Made by a program: the position numbers and the translations under genes
The notes under the pieces: model-generated
Database searches by the model: none
What the model was told of the DNA's origin: nothing
Seen by the model: the letters and a program-made list of their open reading frames with translations, nothing else
In this document: positions 1-9,446 of the stretch, piece by piece
Layout of the letters: every line of letters begins with the position of its first letter
How positions within the stretch are numbered: the first letter of the stretch is position 1
IMG/VR virus record: IMGVR_UViG_3300030104_000763
Span: 1 to 28,715 of that record
Source of the DNA: a virus
Direction: 5' to 3' (one strand)
DNA: 28,715 nt

Positions 1-691
1 TGAAGCAGGTGTAGATTTTACAACATTTTTAGAACAAGCATTAGTAGATGCTTCATTAGAACTACATAATTATTTAGATGCAAGATATTCAACACCTTTA
101 GAGAAGATGAAACAAATTGATATAGATACTGCAATTAATTCTGCTACTGCTGAATATGACCCTATTATTATAAAATCTGTATGTTATATTGCATCTGCTA
201 ATTTGATTAGAGCAAAAGAAGGTTCATCAGAAGAAGCAGATTATTATATGAGTTTAGTTACTAATTCTGAAAGGTCAGGCATATTAGATAAATTAAATGA
301 TGGTATTTATAAACTATCACATGAAGTAGATGATAAAGATAAAAGTGGTAAAATACAATACAGAGTAGATTCTAATGGTTCAATGGATTTAGTAGAACTA
401 GATGGTGAATATGTAGGTGAACCATATGATAGATTAAAAGTATCAATAAGCACAGGTGGTGATTATGGCACAGCAGAATTTACTGTTAGTTATATGTCTG
501 ATGATCAACTTGAAGGTAAAACAACAACACCTAAAATAATATCAGGTGGTTTGCAACATTTATTTTCAGGATTATATGGTAGATTTACAGGCTCATCAGC
601 ACACACTTCAGATTATTGGATTATTGAAGTATATGGTAGCCATAGGAAACAGACAAATAAAAGCAATAGCACTATTGAATTGAGGAGATAA
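1..691 (+). CDS. Head-tail adaptor protein, DUF1320/Mu gp36-like (5' partial)
   Basis: The reading frame is open from base 2 of the window, so the start lies outside; the ATG at 107 is internal. The visible part begins with a stretch ending in DASLELHNYLDARYSTPL, which fits the DUF1320 (Mu gp36) pattern of an 'alanine-rich helix, DAS, YL, RY, PL' core, followed by a helix holding CYIASANLIRA. Family members join the head portal to the tail. After about residue 80 the sequence turns acidic and beta-rich, making the protein longer than a minimal DUF1320 protein. The next gene starts at 691 on the last base of this TAA stop, so the two are translationally coupled. The family call is from motif resemblance only. 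Confidence 0.6.
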   Translation, partial: EAGVDFTTFLEQALVDASLELHNYLDARYSTPLEKMKQIDIDTAINSATAEYDPIIIKSVCYIASANLIRAKEGSSEEADYYMSLVTNSERSGILDKLNDGIYKLSHEVDDKDKSGKIQYRVDSNGSMDLVELDGEYVGEPYDRLKVSISTGGDYGTAEFTVSYMSDDQLEGKTTTPKIISGGLQHLFSGLYGRFTGSSAHTSDYWIIEVYGSHRKQTNKSNSTIELRR

Positions 692-1125
692 TGGCTGTAA
701 CCTATGTTAATAATTGGTCAAACATTTTAAAGGCTTTAATGAGCAAAATTAGAGCAGAGATGAAATGTCCTGTATATAGTAATTGGCAAGAAGATAACAA
801 GTCAAATCAGTTTATTAGGATTATACCTACAGGATCAAGTCAGCAAGAGAAGGCTACATTTATGGAAGTCAGAGAATTTAATATGCAATGTCAGTATTAT
901 TTTGTTAGAAGAAATAATAAAGATTTTCAAGAATATGTTTTAAATCAAGTAAGCATATTAGAAGCATTAATACATGATAACATTACATTAGATTTAGCAG
1001 ACAATACTAAAGCAGTTAATGTTACTTTAGGTGGCTGTGATTTTGATGAAGAAGTTGATGGTTATGAAGATTATTTTATAGTGCAATGGGATTTATCTTG
1101 TACACATTTTGGAAATACAGCATAG
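691..1125 (+). CDS. Putative tail terminator / tail completion protein
   Basis: This 144-residue protein has a good ribosome site (gaggag just before TAATGG) and overlaps the upstream adaptor stop by one base. Size, mixed alpha/beta character and position between a DUF1320-like adaptor and the tail tube gene match tail terminator/completion proteins, which form the ring closing the tail at the neck. An acidic patch (DFDEEVDGYEDY, near residues 113-124) precedes a last beta strand ending at HFGNTA. I see no sequence motif that fixes the family, so the call rests on gene order. It could be another neck protein. Confidence 0.5.
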   Translation: MAVTYVNNWSNILKALMSKIRAEMKCPVYSNWQEDNKSNQFIRIIPTGSSQQEKATFMEVREFNMQCQYYFVRRNNKDFQEYVLNQVSILEALIHDNITLDLADNTKAVNVTLGGCDFDEEVDGYEDYFIVQWDLSCTHFGNTA

Positions 1126-1132
1126 GAGAAAT

Positions 1133-1327
1133 ATGAAAGTAAAACCATATAAAGAAAAATTAAGAAAATTTAGTGCAGTTGGTATGCCTTGTACATCTAA
1201 AGAATTTGATGATTTGAAAGATGGCAAAGAAATATCATTGCCTATAGAAGCAGCAGAACTAATGCAATCAATGGGCTTGGTTCAAATGATAAAAAACAAT
1301 AAAAAAAATACTAATAAGGAGAAATAA
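1133..1327 (+). CDS. Small tail-module protein of unknown function
   Basis: A 64-residue protein. I place the start at ATG 1133, not the upstream TTG at 1109, because AGGAG at 1123-1127 is well placed for it. It is basic at both ends, with a central acidic segment (EFDDLKDGKEISLP) followed by a helix AAELMQSMGLVQMI and a lysine/asparagine tail. Small proteins of this kind often lie directly before the tail tube gene in phages; whether they act as connectors or assembly factors is not known from sequence. The next gene starts at the base after this stop. Confidence 0.6.
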   Translation: MKVKPYKEKLRKFSAVGMPCTSKEFDDLKDGKEISLPIEAAELMQSMGLVQMIKNNKKNTNKEK

Positions 1328-2425
1328 ATGAGTATAAGTAAAGTTATTAGACCTATTAGTGATGTTAGAGTTGGAATCAAGGCTGAATCAGCATTTGGTG
1401 CAGGTTTAGATAATGATGGTACAGATGGAACAGCATACAGACAGTTACCTGTGGTTCAAGTAACAAAACCAACTTTTAATGTTACTAGAGAATCAAGATT
1501 GTTATCAGGCAGAGGTTTGGTAAAGCACAAAGATGATACTATAATTAATACAAGAGGTGGTACAGTTGTAATGCCATTTGAGTGTATTGCAACACCAAAA
1601 TTGTTAGCACAGCATTTAGCATTAGTGTTACAAGAACATTCAGAATCAGGTTCATATAAACATTTATTTGAAGTTGGTGGACAAGGCTCTGAAACTGCAC
1701 AGATTGGTGGAACAATATCAAATAACATTCCACATACAGTTAATTTAGCATACTATCCACAAGCATCAGGTGGAACAAGAATATCAGGTGCAATGGTATC
1801 TGATCTTACTTTATCACTTGATTATGGTTCAAATGGTGGATATATGGGAATGAGTGGTAACTACTTTAGTGGGTTTTCTAATCCATTAGCAGGTGCTACA
1901 TCATTAGAAACTGATTTTACTATTGGTAATTGGACAGCACCTGAAGCAACAGGATATTACAATATTGGAGATATGAGTACAAAAACTTTGACTTCAGATG
2001 GTTCAGCAAAAGATTTAGTATTAAAATCTATGAATCTTAATATAGCAAATGGTGTTAATAGAGTAGGATTTAATTCTAATGGTGATGCTGAAATGTATTC
2101 TATACCTGAATATGCTATTACAGGTGATATGACTATTAAACTAGATGATAACTTTGATTATACATCAGGTGCAAATGTAGTGCAAGATTTTCTTGATGGT
2201 GATACATTAGCAGTTGCAATAAACATAGGTGATGGCACATTATCATCAGTTGGTGAATTAAATATGCAAATGAATATTCAATACACAGGAGATCCTGCAC
2301 AAGATATAAGTGAAAATGGTATATTCCATACACTTGCTTTTGAATGTGTAGATATTGGTACATCAGATAACAATGAAGCATTAGAAATTGAATTGTTTAA
2401 TGGTGAATCACAATCTTCTTGGTAG
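1328..2425 (+). CDS. Major tail tube protein
   Basis: A 365-residue protein directly upstream of the frameshifted chaperone pair and the tape measure gene, which is the standard place for the tail tube subunit. The N-terminus (residues 8-20, PISDVRVGIKAES) and the long run of short glycine-, serine- and threonine-rich strands suit a beta-barrel tube protein, possibly with an added surface domain because simple tube proteins are usually 150-250 residues. There is no sheath gene next to it, which argues for a siphovirus. It starts three bases after an AAGGAG site (taaggagaaataa). The family is inferred from order and composition. Confidence 0.65.
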   Translation: MSISKVIRPISDVRVGIKAESAFGAGLDNDGTDGTAYRQLPVVQVTKPTFNVTRESRLLSGRGLVKHKDDTIINTRGGTVVMPFECIATPKLLAQHLALVLQEHSESGSYKHLFEVGGQGSETAQIGGTISNNIPHTVNLAYYPQASGGTRISGAMVSDLTLSLDYGSNGGYMGMSGNYFSGFSNPLAGATSLETDFTIGNWTAPEATGYYNIGDMSTKTLTSDGSAKDLVLKSMNLNIANGVNRVGFNSNGDAEMYSIPEYAITGDMTIKLDDNFDYTSGANVVQDFLDGDTLAVAINIGDGTLSSVGELNMQMNIQYTGDPAQDISENGIFHTLAFECVDIGTSDNNEALEIELFNGESQSSW

Positions 2426-2432
2426 AATAAAT

Positions 2433-2450
2433 AAATAAAGGATAAGGACA
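2433..2450 (+). repeat. 18-base repeat AAATAAAGGATAAGGACA at a translation start
   Basis: The first copy of the repeat found again at 13628-13645. Here its last A is the first base of the tail chaperone start codon ATG; in the other copy the ATG follows directly. Both genes therefore share almost the same ribosome loading site. Confidence 0.8.
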
Positions 2451-2716
2451 TGAAGAAACTCAAAATTGAGGGTGAGGGTTTTAAACCTTTTGAGATAGAA
2501 GTTAGAGAACCAAACCTTGATGAAAGAGAAGATTTAAATGCTCTTTTATATAAGATGTTTAATGAAAAGAATGGTATGTTTGGACCATCTATTAATATTA
2601 TAAGAATGATGACAAAACTTACAGATGATGATATTAATAATTATTCCAATGACCAAATATTTCAAATAGCCATAGAGATTTCAAATTTTGTGAATAAAAA
2701 AAAATTGCTGAAATAA
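2450..2716 (+). CDS. Tail assembly chaperone, short (pre-frameshift) form
   Basis: An 88-residue acidic protein sitting between the tail tube and tape measure genes, the position of lambda gpG-type chaperones. It opens with a beta hairpin (KKLKIEGEGFKPFEIEV) and continues with helices. Near its end the codons read AAT AAA AAA AAA TTG across a run of nine A bases (2696-2704), followed by stop TAA at 2714-2716. In the -1 frame an open frame continues from that A run to 3117, so a fraction of ribosomes probably makes a longer G-T-type fusion. The start region carries an 18-base sequence repeated before the gene at 13646. Confidence 0.75.
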   Translation: MKKLKIEGEGFKPFEIEVREPNLDEREDLNALLYKMFNEKNGMFGPSINIIRMMTKLTDDDINNYSNDQIFQIAIEISNFVNKKKLLK

Positions 2717-3117
2717 TATTTTTAATAAATATTTGGATTTCTATAAAAGGTATTCAAAATGGTGGTGATAATGGCTTTGAATATCCATATAAAGCAATGT
2801 CACCTGTAGATGGAAGATATAAGTTATTTGAATCAAAAGAGGAAGTTTACAAAGAACTTGAAATGTGTTATGATGAACTTATTGAAAAAAGGATAGAAGA
2901 TATTGGTGAAACTTTATATATAGAACATTTTTATTTTGCTAATACTATTGATTTATTAGATATTAAATATCAAAACATAATTAAAAAATATAATTTTAGT
3001 AAGTCCTTTAACACTCCTGCATATCCTTCAATTCAAGAAACACCTGCATCAATAATAGATGATTTTATGATTATTGATAATGAAGTAAAAAAATTTAAAA
3101 TGAAGGAAAAAGAATAA
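2450..3117 (+). CDS. Tail assembly chaperone, long form made by -1 frameshift
   Basis: The second part has no convincing start of its own: the ATG at 2797 lacks a ribosome site, and the frame is open back to the codon after a TAA at 2695, across the A9 run. A -1 slip on A AAA AAA (2698-2704) would join residue 85 of the short form to a sequence starting IAEIIFLINIW and running to the TAA at 3115-3117, for about 222 residues in total. In lambda and many siphophages the frameshifted form recruits the tape measure while the short form coats it. The stop overlaps the tape measure start (TAATG). The slip is inferred from sequence, not measured. Confidence 0.75.
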
Positions 3118-4850
3118 TGCCCAAAGATACACATATAATAGAAGTAAAAGCCACAGGTGCTAAAAAATCTGAAAAAGAAATAAAAGGTGTAAGTGGTGCT
3201 TTAGGTGGACTTGCTAAACAAGCAGGTGTAGCAGCAGCAGCATATTTTGGATCACAAGCATTATTGCAGGGAATTAGGTCATCAATAGATTTGTTTGCTC
3301 AACAAGAAGTTGCAGAAAAAAAATTAAGATTTGCAGCAGGAGCATCTACTGAAGAATTAATAAGACAAGCAAAATCATTGCAACAGGTTACAAGTTTTGG
3401 TGATGAAGCAATTATAGCACAACAAGCATATGTGAAATCATTAGGTGTATCTACAGAGCAAACAAAAGAAATAGTAGCAGCATCAGTTGATCTTGCAGCA
3501 GCAATGGGCATATCACTTGAAAGTGCTGTCATGAATACTACTAAAACATTAAGTGGTATGCAGGGTGAACTTGGTGAAAAGTTACCTGCTGCATTTAAAC
3601 TTTTAACAGCAGAACAATTAAAAGCAGGTGAAGGTATAAAATTTATAAGAGAACAATTTAAAGGTACTGCTGAAGTTGAAGCAAAATCTATGACAGGACA
3701 ACTACAACAAATGAAAAATGCTGTAGGTGATGCAGGTGAAGCATTAGGTGAAACATTAGCACCTATTGTAGTTACTATAGCAGGAAAACTTAAATCAGCA
3801 GCAGAAGCATTTCAAAGTTTTATATTTAATACTACAGCAAGTGATACTGAAATTGCTATAAAAAATTTAAAAGAAATGGGAATTGACACTACTACATTAG
3901 AACTTAATATGGTTAGGCTTGAAAAAAATAAAGCAATGTCTGCTTTAGGAGAAAGTGTAATTACAGTAGGCACTAACATGGACACAGTAGTCAGTAAGCA
4001 AAATGAGTTAAATTCTGCAAATGAAAAACATTTAGAAAGCATGAATCAAAGAGTTGCATTAGAACAAGAAATATTAGAAGCAACAGGTGGACAAAAAGAT
4101 TTAGAAGAAATTTTATTAGATGCACAATTACAAAAAGGTGAAGTATTATCTTTTGCACAAATACAAAGGTTAGAAGAATTAAAAGCAGCAAGAGAAGCAT
4201 TTGAAACTGAACAATTAGAACATGAAGCAAGAATAGAAAATATACAAAAAGAAATAGAAGAAAGACAAAAACTAGAAGAATTAAGATTAAATGAAGTTGC
4301 ATTAGAAGAACAATTAGGTGTTAATAATAAAAAAAATACAGAAGATGAAATAAAAGATGAAGGCAAAAAATCTAAAATAAAAGATAAACTTTCTAAACTT
4401 GATCTTAAAAATAAAGGTACAATTAAAGAAAAGATTAAAGAACTAGATGTTTTTGAAAAAGCAAAAGATATTAAAGAAGGCATAAGAACTGCTTATGGAA
4501 TTGGTGCTGATGCTTTTAGATATGGAACTAAACTTGGTGGACCTGTTCTTGGTGCAGTATTAGGTGCTGTAGGTTTAGCAGGTGGTTTAGCATATCAAAA
4601 GAAAATTATGGCTGCACAATATGGTGCTGATTTTGTAACATCAGGTCCTCAATTAATGATGGTTGGTGAAGGTAGTGGACCTGAAAGAGTGCAAGTAACA
4701 CCACTTGTTGATGAAAATATTAATGGACCACAAGGTGGCAATATTAATCTTACTATAAATTCTCCTATAATGTCAGAAGAATATACTGAAGAAGTTATAA
4801 TTCCACAGATTAAAGAAGGATTAAGATTAGGTGGAGATATAGGAATTTAA
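3117..4850 (+). CDS. Tape measure protein
   Basis: A 577-residue protein. Its order is: basic N-terminus, alanine/glycine-rich hydrophobic helix (around residues 27-50), long helical region, a charged coiled coil (about residues 300-440, with many E/K/Q heptads), a second glycine/alanine-rich hydrophobic segment (about 475-495), and a beta-like C-terminus. This helix-rich, two-hydrophobic-segment layout after the chaperone pair is typical of tape measures, which set tail length and help deliver DNA. Using the usual 1.5 angstrom per residue, the tail would be around 85-90 nm, short for a siphophage. The start overlaps the chaperone stop by one base. Confidence 0.85.
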   Translation: MPKDTHIIEVKATGAKKSEKEIKGVSGALGGLAKQAGVAAAAYFGSQALLQGIRSSIDLFAQQEVAEKKLRFAAGASTEELIRQAKSLQQVTSFGDEAIIAQQAYVKSLGVSTEQTKEIVAASVDLAAAMGISLESAVMNTTKTLSGMQGELGEKLPAAFKLLTAEQLKAGEGIKFIREQFKGTAEVEAKSMTGQLQQMKNAVGDAGEALGETLAPIVVTIAGKLKSAAEAFQSFIFNTTASDTEIAIKNLKEMGIDTTTLELNMVRLEKNKAMSALGESVITVGTNMDTVVSKQNELNSANEKHLESMNQRVALEQEILEATGGQKDLEEILLDAQLQKGEVLSFAQIQRLEELKAAREAFETEQLEHEARIENIQKEIEERQKLEELRLNEVALEEQLGVNNKKNTEDEIKDEGKKSKIKDKLSKLDLKNKGTIKEKIKELDVFEKAKDIKEGIRTAYGIGADAFRYGTKLGGPVLGAVLGAVGLAGGLAYQKKIMAAQYGADFVTSGPQLMMVGEGSGPERVQVTPLVDENINGPQGGNINLTINSPIMSEEYTEEVIIPQIKEGLRLGGDIGI

Positions 4851-7800
4851 TGGCATTAATAAGTCAAAACTTTAAGAATGATACTGTAAGCACTACTATT
4901 GATGTAAAACCATTAATTGTACTTGCTACACAAGATTTAGAAAATGATAGATATAATATATTAGATGTTTTTTCAACTGATAATGTTGTTTTAAAAGACA
5001 ATTATGATAATAGTCATCAAGCAAAAGAAATATTAGATAAAATATCATCTATAAAAAATGCTGTAGATTATGATAAAAAAAGATTAAAAATAAACACATT
5101 TAGATTTACTCTTAAAAATTATTTTGATCCTACAAAAACATTAACAAGTTCAGATAAATATAAAGTAAAAGAAGGTGAATTGCCTGATAATAAATTTGTT
5201 GGTACTTATGTTATTTTATATTATAAATCACAATCTACAAACACTATTAATATAGATTTAAATCCTACTTTGTCTAATGATGATTGTTCTATTATGTTTA
5301 CAGGTATAATAAATAGAGTAGATCAAGATGACAAGTCAATTAAAATACAAGCAGAAGATAATGTTCAAAGTTATATATCAGATGTAAGTTTACCAAGAGC
5401 AAAAGCAAATGATATACTATTAACAAACAAATTTACAAATTTAGAAAAAGATGGTGTTATATCAATGACTTATGGCAGAGCAGATAGAGTGCCTACATAT
5501 GTTATAAATGGTATAAGTTATGTAGATTTATATAATACAGCAGGATTTTATACTACAAGAAAAAATTTAACAACACAAGGAATACCTTTTCCTGTATATG
5601 GCACAACTTCTGTAGTTAAAGGTAGCAATGATTATATTTCAAAACAAACTAATAGTGTTCCAACTTCAGGATATATAAATGCAGAGGAAATAGAATATAC
5701 AGAACAATTAACAGGGGATATAATACCAGAATTAACTAGACCTCATGATGCTCCTGATTTTCAAGCAACAGGTGTAGATTTTGTTGTTCCTATAGGAGCA
5801 GTTTCTGATTTAACAGGTCATAATTCTATATTTAATTTAACAACAGATTGGCACATTGAAGATTATGGTGGTTATTTTTATAATTTTCAAACAAGAAATG
5901 AGTTAAAATATTACAGAGAAGATGATACATATTTAATAGAAAATACAAGTTTAGGTTCAGGTTGGGGTAGCCCTATTTTTTATCACCCTTCTACACATAA
6001 TCATAAAGATGGAAGGTGGAAAATTTATTTTTTACCTCAAAAAATAAAAGTTTCTTCAATAATGGGTTTAAATAATTATCATTTGCCACAAGAAGAACAA
6101 TCATCATCTGCTGCTTCTGAATTAATAATAAAACCATTAAATGGAAAACAATGGAAAGACATTATAGAAAACAATATGAACTTTCATAATATATATCATG
6201 ATATACCAATAGATAGTGAAGCAATTTATGAAGGCACAGGAACTATTGTATTGCAATCTAAAACAACTGCTGATTTTAGTACAAGTGAACTCTATACAGA
6301 AGGTAGCCAAGATATAGAAGTAGATAAAATAATAATGTTTGAATATTTTAATAATGGTTCAGAAGGTCCTGTTACAGTATATGACATGGGTCAGGCTTCA
6401 GAATATGTAAATCAAAATCAAGGGCAAGGTGTTTATAAAAGATGGACAGGTATTGGTGAAATTGCTGTTAAAGAAATTGTACAAGATGGTGCAATTAGAT
6501 ATTCAAGTGTTATTGGAAGAAAAGATGCAGGTTCAACAGAGAACTTACAATTAGTAAATAATTTAATAGAATGGCAACAACAGAACCTAACAGAAGATGA
6601 TGTCACTTTGTCTATGGTTATTAATGGAGCAGATGAAACAATACCTACAGATTTTGAAAATTGGACTACTGCAATAGAAACATATTTAAATGGAGTAGTA
6701 AACACAGAAATAGATGGAAGTATATATTGGTATGGAGATAATTGGGAATCATTTACTGTGTCTTTTTCACAGCCAATATGTTCAGGTCTTATGGTAGCAA
6801 ATGAAGGTAATATACCTTATGGTTTAGGACAAGGTCAAACTACAGATTTTATAATTGGTGATTCTAATATTTTTAATATAGATGATAACAAACTTATGAA
6901 GATTAGAAATGTTTGGAGTTATTTATTTGAACAATCTTTTACTAAAATTATGAATAATGTTTTAGAATATGAAGCAAGACAATATTTAAATGCAAAAGTA
7001 TCAGAAGGAGTAGATGTATATATTTCAACAGAGCCATTACAAAATAATATGTCTGATGTTTATCATGTTTATCATGAAGTTTTTCATGGTGAAGAAATAG
7101 TTGGTTATTATAATTTTAAACAACAATTAAGCAAAATGATGCAAAATATTTTCTTATCACAAAATGAAAATTATCATTTGTATGGTTTAATAGATGAATC
7201 TCCTACTTACTTTCAAGACAAGTGGAACAATGATTATGCAGATTTAAGAAAGTGTTTTTATAGAAGAATGTTAAAGTTTATCTATCAATCAGATTTAAAT
7301 TATGATCCTGTAGATGATATGTTTAATTTTCAAGTAGATTACAATCTAAATACTTTTGATATAGATGATTTTGTAATACATATAATAACTTATGTTGATG
7401 ATGTTTTAAACACAATTAATAAAGGTGTATTTGATTATTTGTCAGCACAAAATGAAGAAAGAAATGGTATATATGAATTTGGTTTGCAATATAATGATAT
7501 AACTACTTTAGAAAATGAGATAAGACAATATGGTACAATTTATGAGTATGAATATCAAACTGATAGTATTATTAATAAACCTATAGATATTATAATTGAC
7601 ATTTTAAGGAGGGAAATGGATTTTGGTGTTAATGATAATGGATTTCTAGATACTACATTTTATGATGAGCAATCTATATATAAATCAAGAGATGTTTATT
7701 CTAATTGGAAAATGGGTTTTTGCATACATGAAGAAATAGATGGTAAAAAATTAATAGAAAACATTTTATCTGAAACTATGAGTTATTTTACTTTTACTCC

Positions 7801-8734
7801 TGATGGTAAATTTTCATTAGTTACTTTAAAAGAAAAATACACAATAAAAGATATTGATCATTTTATAAAAGAAGATGACATTTTAAAATATAAATTTTCT
7901 AAAACAAAAAAAGAAGATTTAGTATTGCAAAGTAAATTGTTTTATAGATATGATAATGGTTATGGTAAATATTTATTTTCAACTGAAACATTAAAAATAG
8001 AAAATTTATTGCCTAATTATGATGGCTACAATTACTACAATTTAAATGAAACAACAGGCTATAAAGAAAGAAATTTAAGATACCATTCTGAAACAGATAC
8101 AGTTAATTTATATCATAAAAATTATTTATTAAATAATTGCAACCAACATTTACAAGTAAAATTAGAATTGCCACTTAATTATGCAGATGTAAAAATAGCA
8201 GACATAATTAACTTACCATTAATTAATAATGATGTAGTTTTTGGATTAGATTATAGCAAAGTGCAGATGTTAAATGGACAGCCTATTTATCCTGCATTTA
8301 TAGTAACATCAGTAGATATTAAATTAGATAAAGTATTATTAGAAGCATATCAATTACATTATTTAGGAACTGATGGATTGCATGGATTTGCATTAGAAGG
8401 TGAAGAACTAACAGTAGTTGGTAATTTGAATGAGTACAATTCAAAATATCCTGATATACATAATTGGAATTATATAAAAGAAGAAGATAGAAGTCCTGAT
8501 TATACATATATACAAGGTGCAGAGATACCTTATGGTGATGCTAATGCAGATGGTAATATAGATGTTGCTGATTTAGTGTCAGTTGTAAATCATGTTTTAG
8601 GAATACAAACACTTAATGAAGGTGATGCAACAAGAATTTCTAAATATAATTTTAATACTAAAACTATAAATCCAACTGCTGATGTTATAGATGTTACAAA
8701 AGTAGTTGAGCTAATGGATACAATGTGGGAATAG
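4850..8734 (+). CDS. Large tail tip/hub-like protein with C-terminal dockerin-like repeat
   Basis: A 1294-residue protein directly after the tape measure, where the tail hub or tip protein normally lies. The first 200 residues are beta-rich and resemble hub N-domains (RLKINTFRFTLKNYF, then IMFTGIINRVDQDDKSIKIQ). The middle is rich in tyrosine, aspartate and asparagine. A later part (about 980-1060) includes ENILSETMSYFTFTPDGKF, resembling hub-like domains. The last 70 residues contain a dockerin-type calcium loop, GDANADGNIDVAD (1229-1241), and a weaker second copy, ADVIDVTKVVELM (about 1277-1289). Arginine is scarce and always AGA or AGG. The hub role is inferred from order; the dockerin-like motif is visible directly. 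Confidence 0.65.
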   Translation: MALISQNFKNDTVSTTIDVKPLIVLATQDLENDRYNILDVFSTDNVVLKDNYDNSHQAKEILDKISSIKNAVDYDKKRLKINTFRFTLKNYFDPTKTLTSSDKYKVKEGELPDNKFVGTYVILYYKSQSTNTINIDLNPTLSNDDCSIMFTGIINRVDQDDKSIKIQAEDNVQSYISDVSLPRAKANDILLTNKFTNLEKDGVISMTYGRADRVPTYVINGISYVDLYNTAGFYTTRKNLTTQGIPFPVYGTTSVVKGSNDYISKQTNSVPTSGYINAEEIEYTEQLTGDIIPELTRPHDAPDFQATGVDFVVPIGAVSDLTGHNSIFNLTTDWHIEDYGGYFYNFQTRNELKYYREDDTYLIENTSLGSGWGSPIFYHPSTHNHKDGRWKIYFLPQKIKVSSIMGLNNYHLPQEEQSSSAASELIIKPLNGKQWKDIIENNMNFHNIYHDIPIDSEAIYEGTGTIVLQSKTTADFSTSELYTEGSQDIEVDKIIMFEYFNNGSEGPVTVYDMGQASEYVNQNQGQGVYKRWTGIGEIAVKEIVQDGAIRYSSVIGRKDAGSTENLQLVNNLIEWQQQNLTEDDVTLSMVINGADETIPTDFENWTTAIETYLNGVVNTEIDGSIYWYGDNWESFTVSFSQPICSGLMVANEGNIPYGLGQGQTTDFIIGDSNIFNIDDNKLMKIRNVWSYLFEQSFTKIMNNVLEYEARQYLNAKVSEGVDVYISTEPLQNNMSDVYHVYHEVFHGEEIVGYYNFKQQLSKMMQNIFLSQNENYHLYGLIDESPTYFQDKWNNDYADLRKCFYRRMLKFIYQSDLNYDPVDDMFNFQVDYNLNTFDIDDFVIHIITYVDDVLNTINKGVFDYLSAQNEERNGIYEFGLQYNDITTLENEIRQYGTIYEYEYQTDSIINKPIDIIIDILRREMDFGVNDNGFLDTTFYDEQSIYKSRDVYSNWKMGFCIHEEIDGKKLIENILSETMSYFTFTPDGKFSLVTLKEKYTIKDIDHFIKEDDILKYKFSKTKKEDLVLQSKLFYRYDNGYGKYLFSTETLKIENLLPNYDGYNYYNLNETTGYKERNLRYHSETDTVNLYHKNYLLNNCNQHLQVKLELPLNYADVKIADIINLPLINNDVVFGLDYSKVQMLNGQPIYPAFIVTSVDIKLDKVLLEAYQLHYLGTDGLHGFALEGEELTVVGNLNEYNSKYPDIHNWNYIKEEDRSPDYTYIQGAEIPYGDANADGNIDVADLVSVVNHVLGIQTLNEGDATRISKYNFNTKTINPTADVIDVTKVVELMDTMWE
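8522..8731 (+). other. Dockerin type I-like calcium-binding domain in the large tail protein
   Basis: Residues about 1225-1294. The first loop, D-A-N-A-D-G-N-I-D-V-A-D, has acidic or amide side chains at positions 1, 3, 5, 9 and 12 and glycine at 6, and is followed by the hydrophobic helix LVSVVNHVLG. This matches the dockerin/EF-hand-like pattern. The second copy keeps the ending (D-V-I-D-V-T-K-V-V-E-L-M) but its loop is degenerate, so one or two calcium ions could bind. In cellulosomes such repeats bind cohesins; in a virion the partner is unknown. Confidence 0.65.
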
Positions 8735-8735
8735 C

Positions 8736-9446
8736 ATGATAAATACACTAAACATAGATAAACACAATGTAAGTTTGCAAACTGAATTGCATTATAAAGC
8801 AATAGAAATTATATTTCAAGGCAAATTATCTATAAAAAGTTTATTACCTAATGATTATTTATTAAAAAAGGGTGTTGGTAAATTAATCATATTAAAGTTT
8901 AATCAAAATGAAGAATTGTTTAAAGATTTATTTAGTTACACAGGTGCTTGTATTATTATAGAAGCAACATTGATAGATTCAGAACTTAATAAACATAAAT
9001 TATCAATAAATACAAACTATTTAACTACATGGAATAGAATGACCACTACACTAAAACAAGATGGCACACAATTAGTTAAAACATGGGAAGGTTTATCTGA
9101 TAATTATGAAAAGTTAAATGGATCAATAAGGAATGATGGATATGAAAAAACTATTTATATAGATGATGGAACTAAAACTAATACTAAAATACAACAAAAA
9201 ATTATGACATATCCTAACACATATAAAAAAGATAGAAATATAAAGATTTTAGGCAATCAATACACAGATGGTGCAAAATACAAAGAAAAGGGCAAAAACA
9301 CACCATATAAAGGCTTATATCATGTATATTTAGATACATTAAAGGTGATGACAGGTGAAATGCCACAAGAATCATCAAAACAATTAGTAAAATTAACAAA
9401 AAAGAAAACTAAAGGTTTAGTTAGAAAAATTAGAAGGAGTTATTAA
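8736..9446 (+). CDS. Tail-module protein of unknown function
   Basis: A 236-residue protein that I cannot assign to a family. It starts two bases after the large tail protein's stop and ends by overlapping the next start by one base, so it is part of the tail operon. The N-terminal half is mixed alpha/beta with no membrane segment. The C-terminal third is strongly basic, ending in LTKKKTKGLVRKIRRSY. Position suggests a tail tip, baseplate or adhesion-linked protein. A role in binding nucleic acid is also possible from the basic tail, but nothing in the context supports it. Confidence 0.55.
   Translation: MINTLNIDKHNVSLQTELHYKAIEIIFQGKLSIKSLLPNDYLLKKGVGKLIILKFNQNEELFKDLFSYTGACIIIEATLIDSELNKHKLSINTNYLTTWNRMTTTLKQDGTQLVKTWEGLSDNYEKLNGSIRNDGYEKTIYIDDGTKTNTKIQQKIMTYPNTYKKDRNIKILGNQYTDGAKYKEKGKNTPYKGLYHVYLDTLKVMTGEMPQESSKQLVKLTKKKTKGLVRKIRRSY

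Noticed and set aside
1109-1132. Upstream TTG start for the small tail gene
   Set aside because: ATG 1133 has a well-placed AGGAG site; the TTG at 1109 has none and would increase overlap with the gene before.
2716-2797. A broken gene or pseudogene between two tail chaperone frames
   Set aside because: The -1 frame is open across the A9 run and the position fits programmed frameshifting, so breakage is the less likely reading.
1456-4483. Several minus-strand open frames of 60-145 codons (for example 4046-4483 and 3991-4302)
   Set aside because: They lie opposite strongly supported tail genes, have leucine/serine-heavy shadow composition and no ribosome sites.
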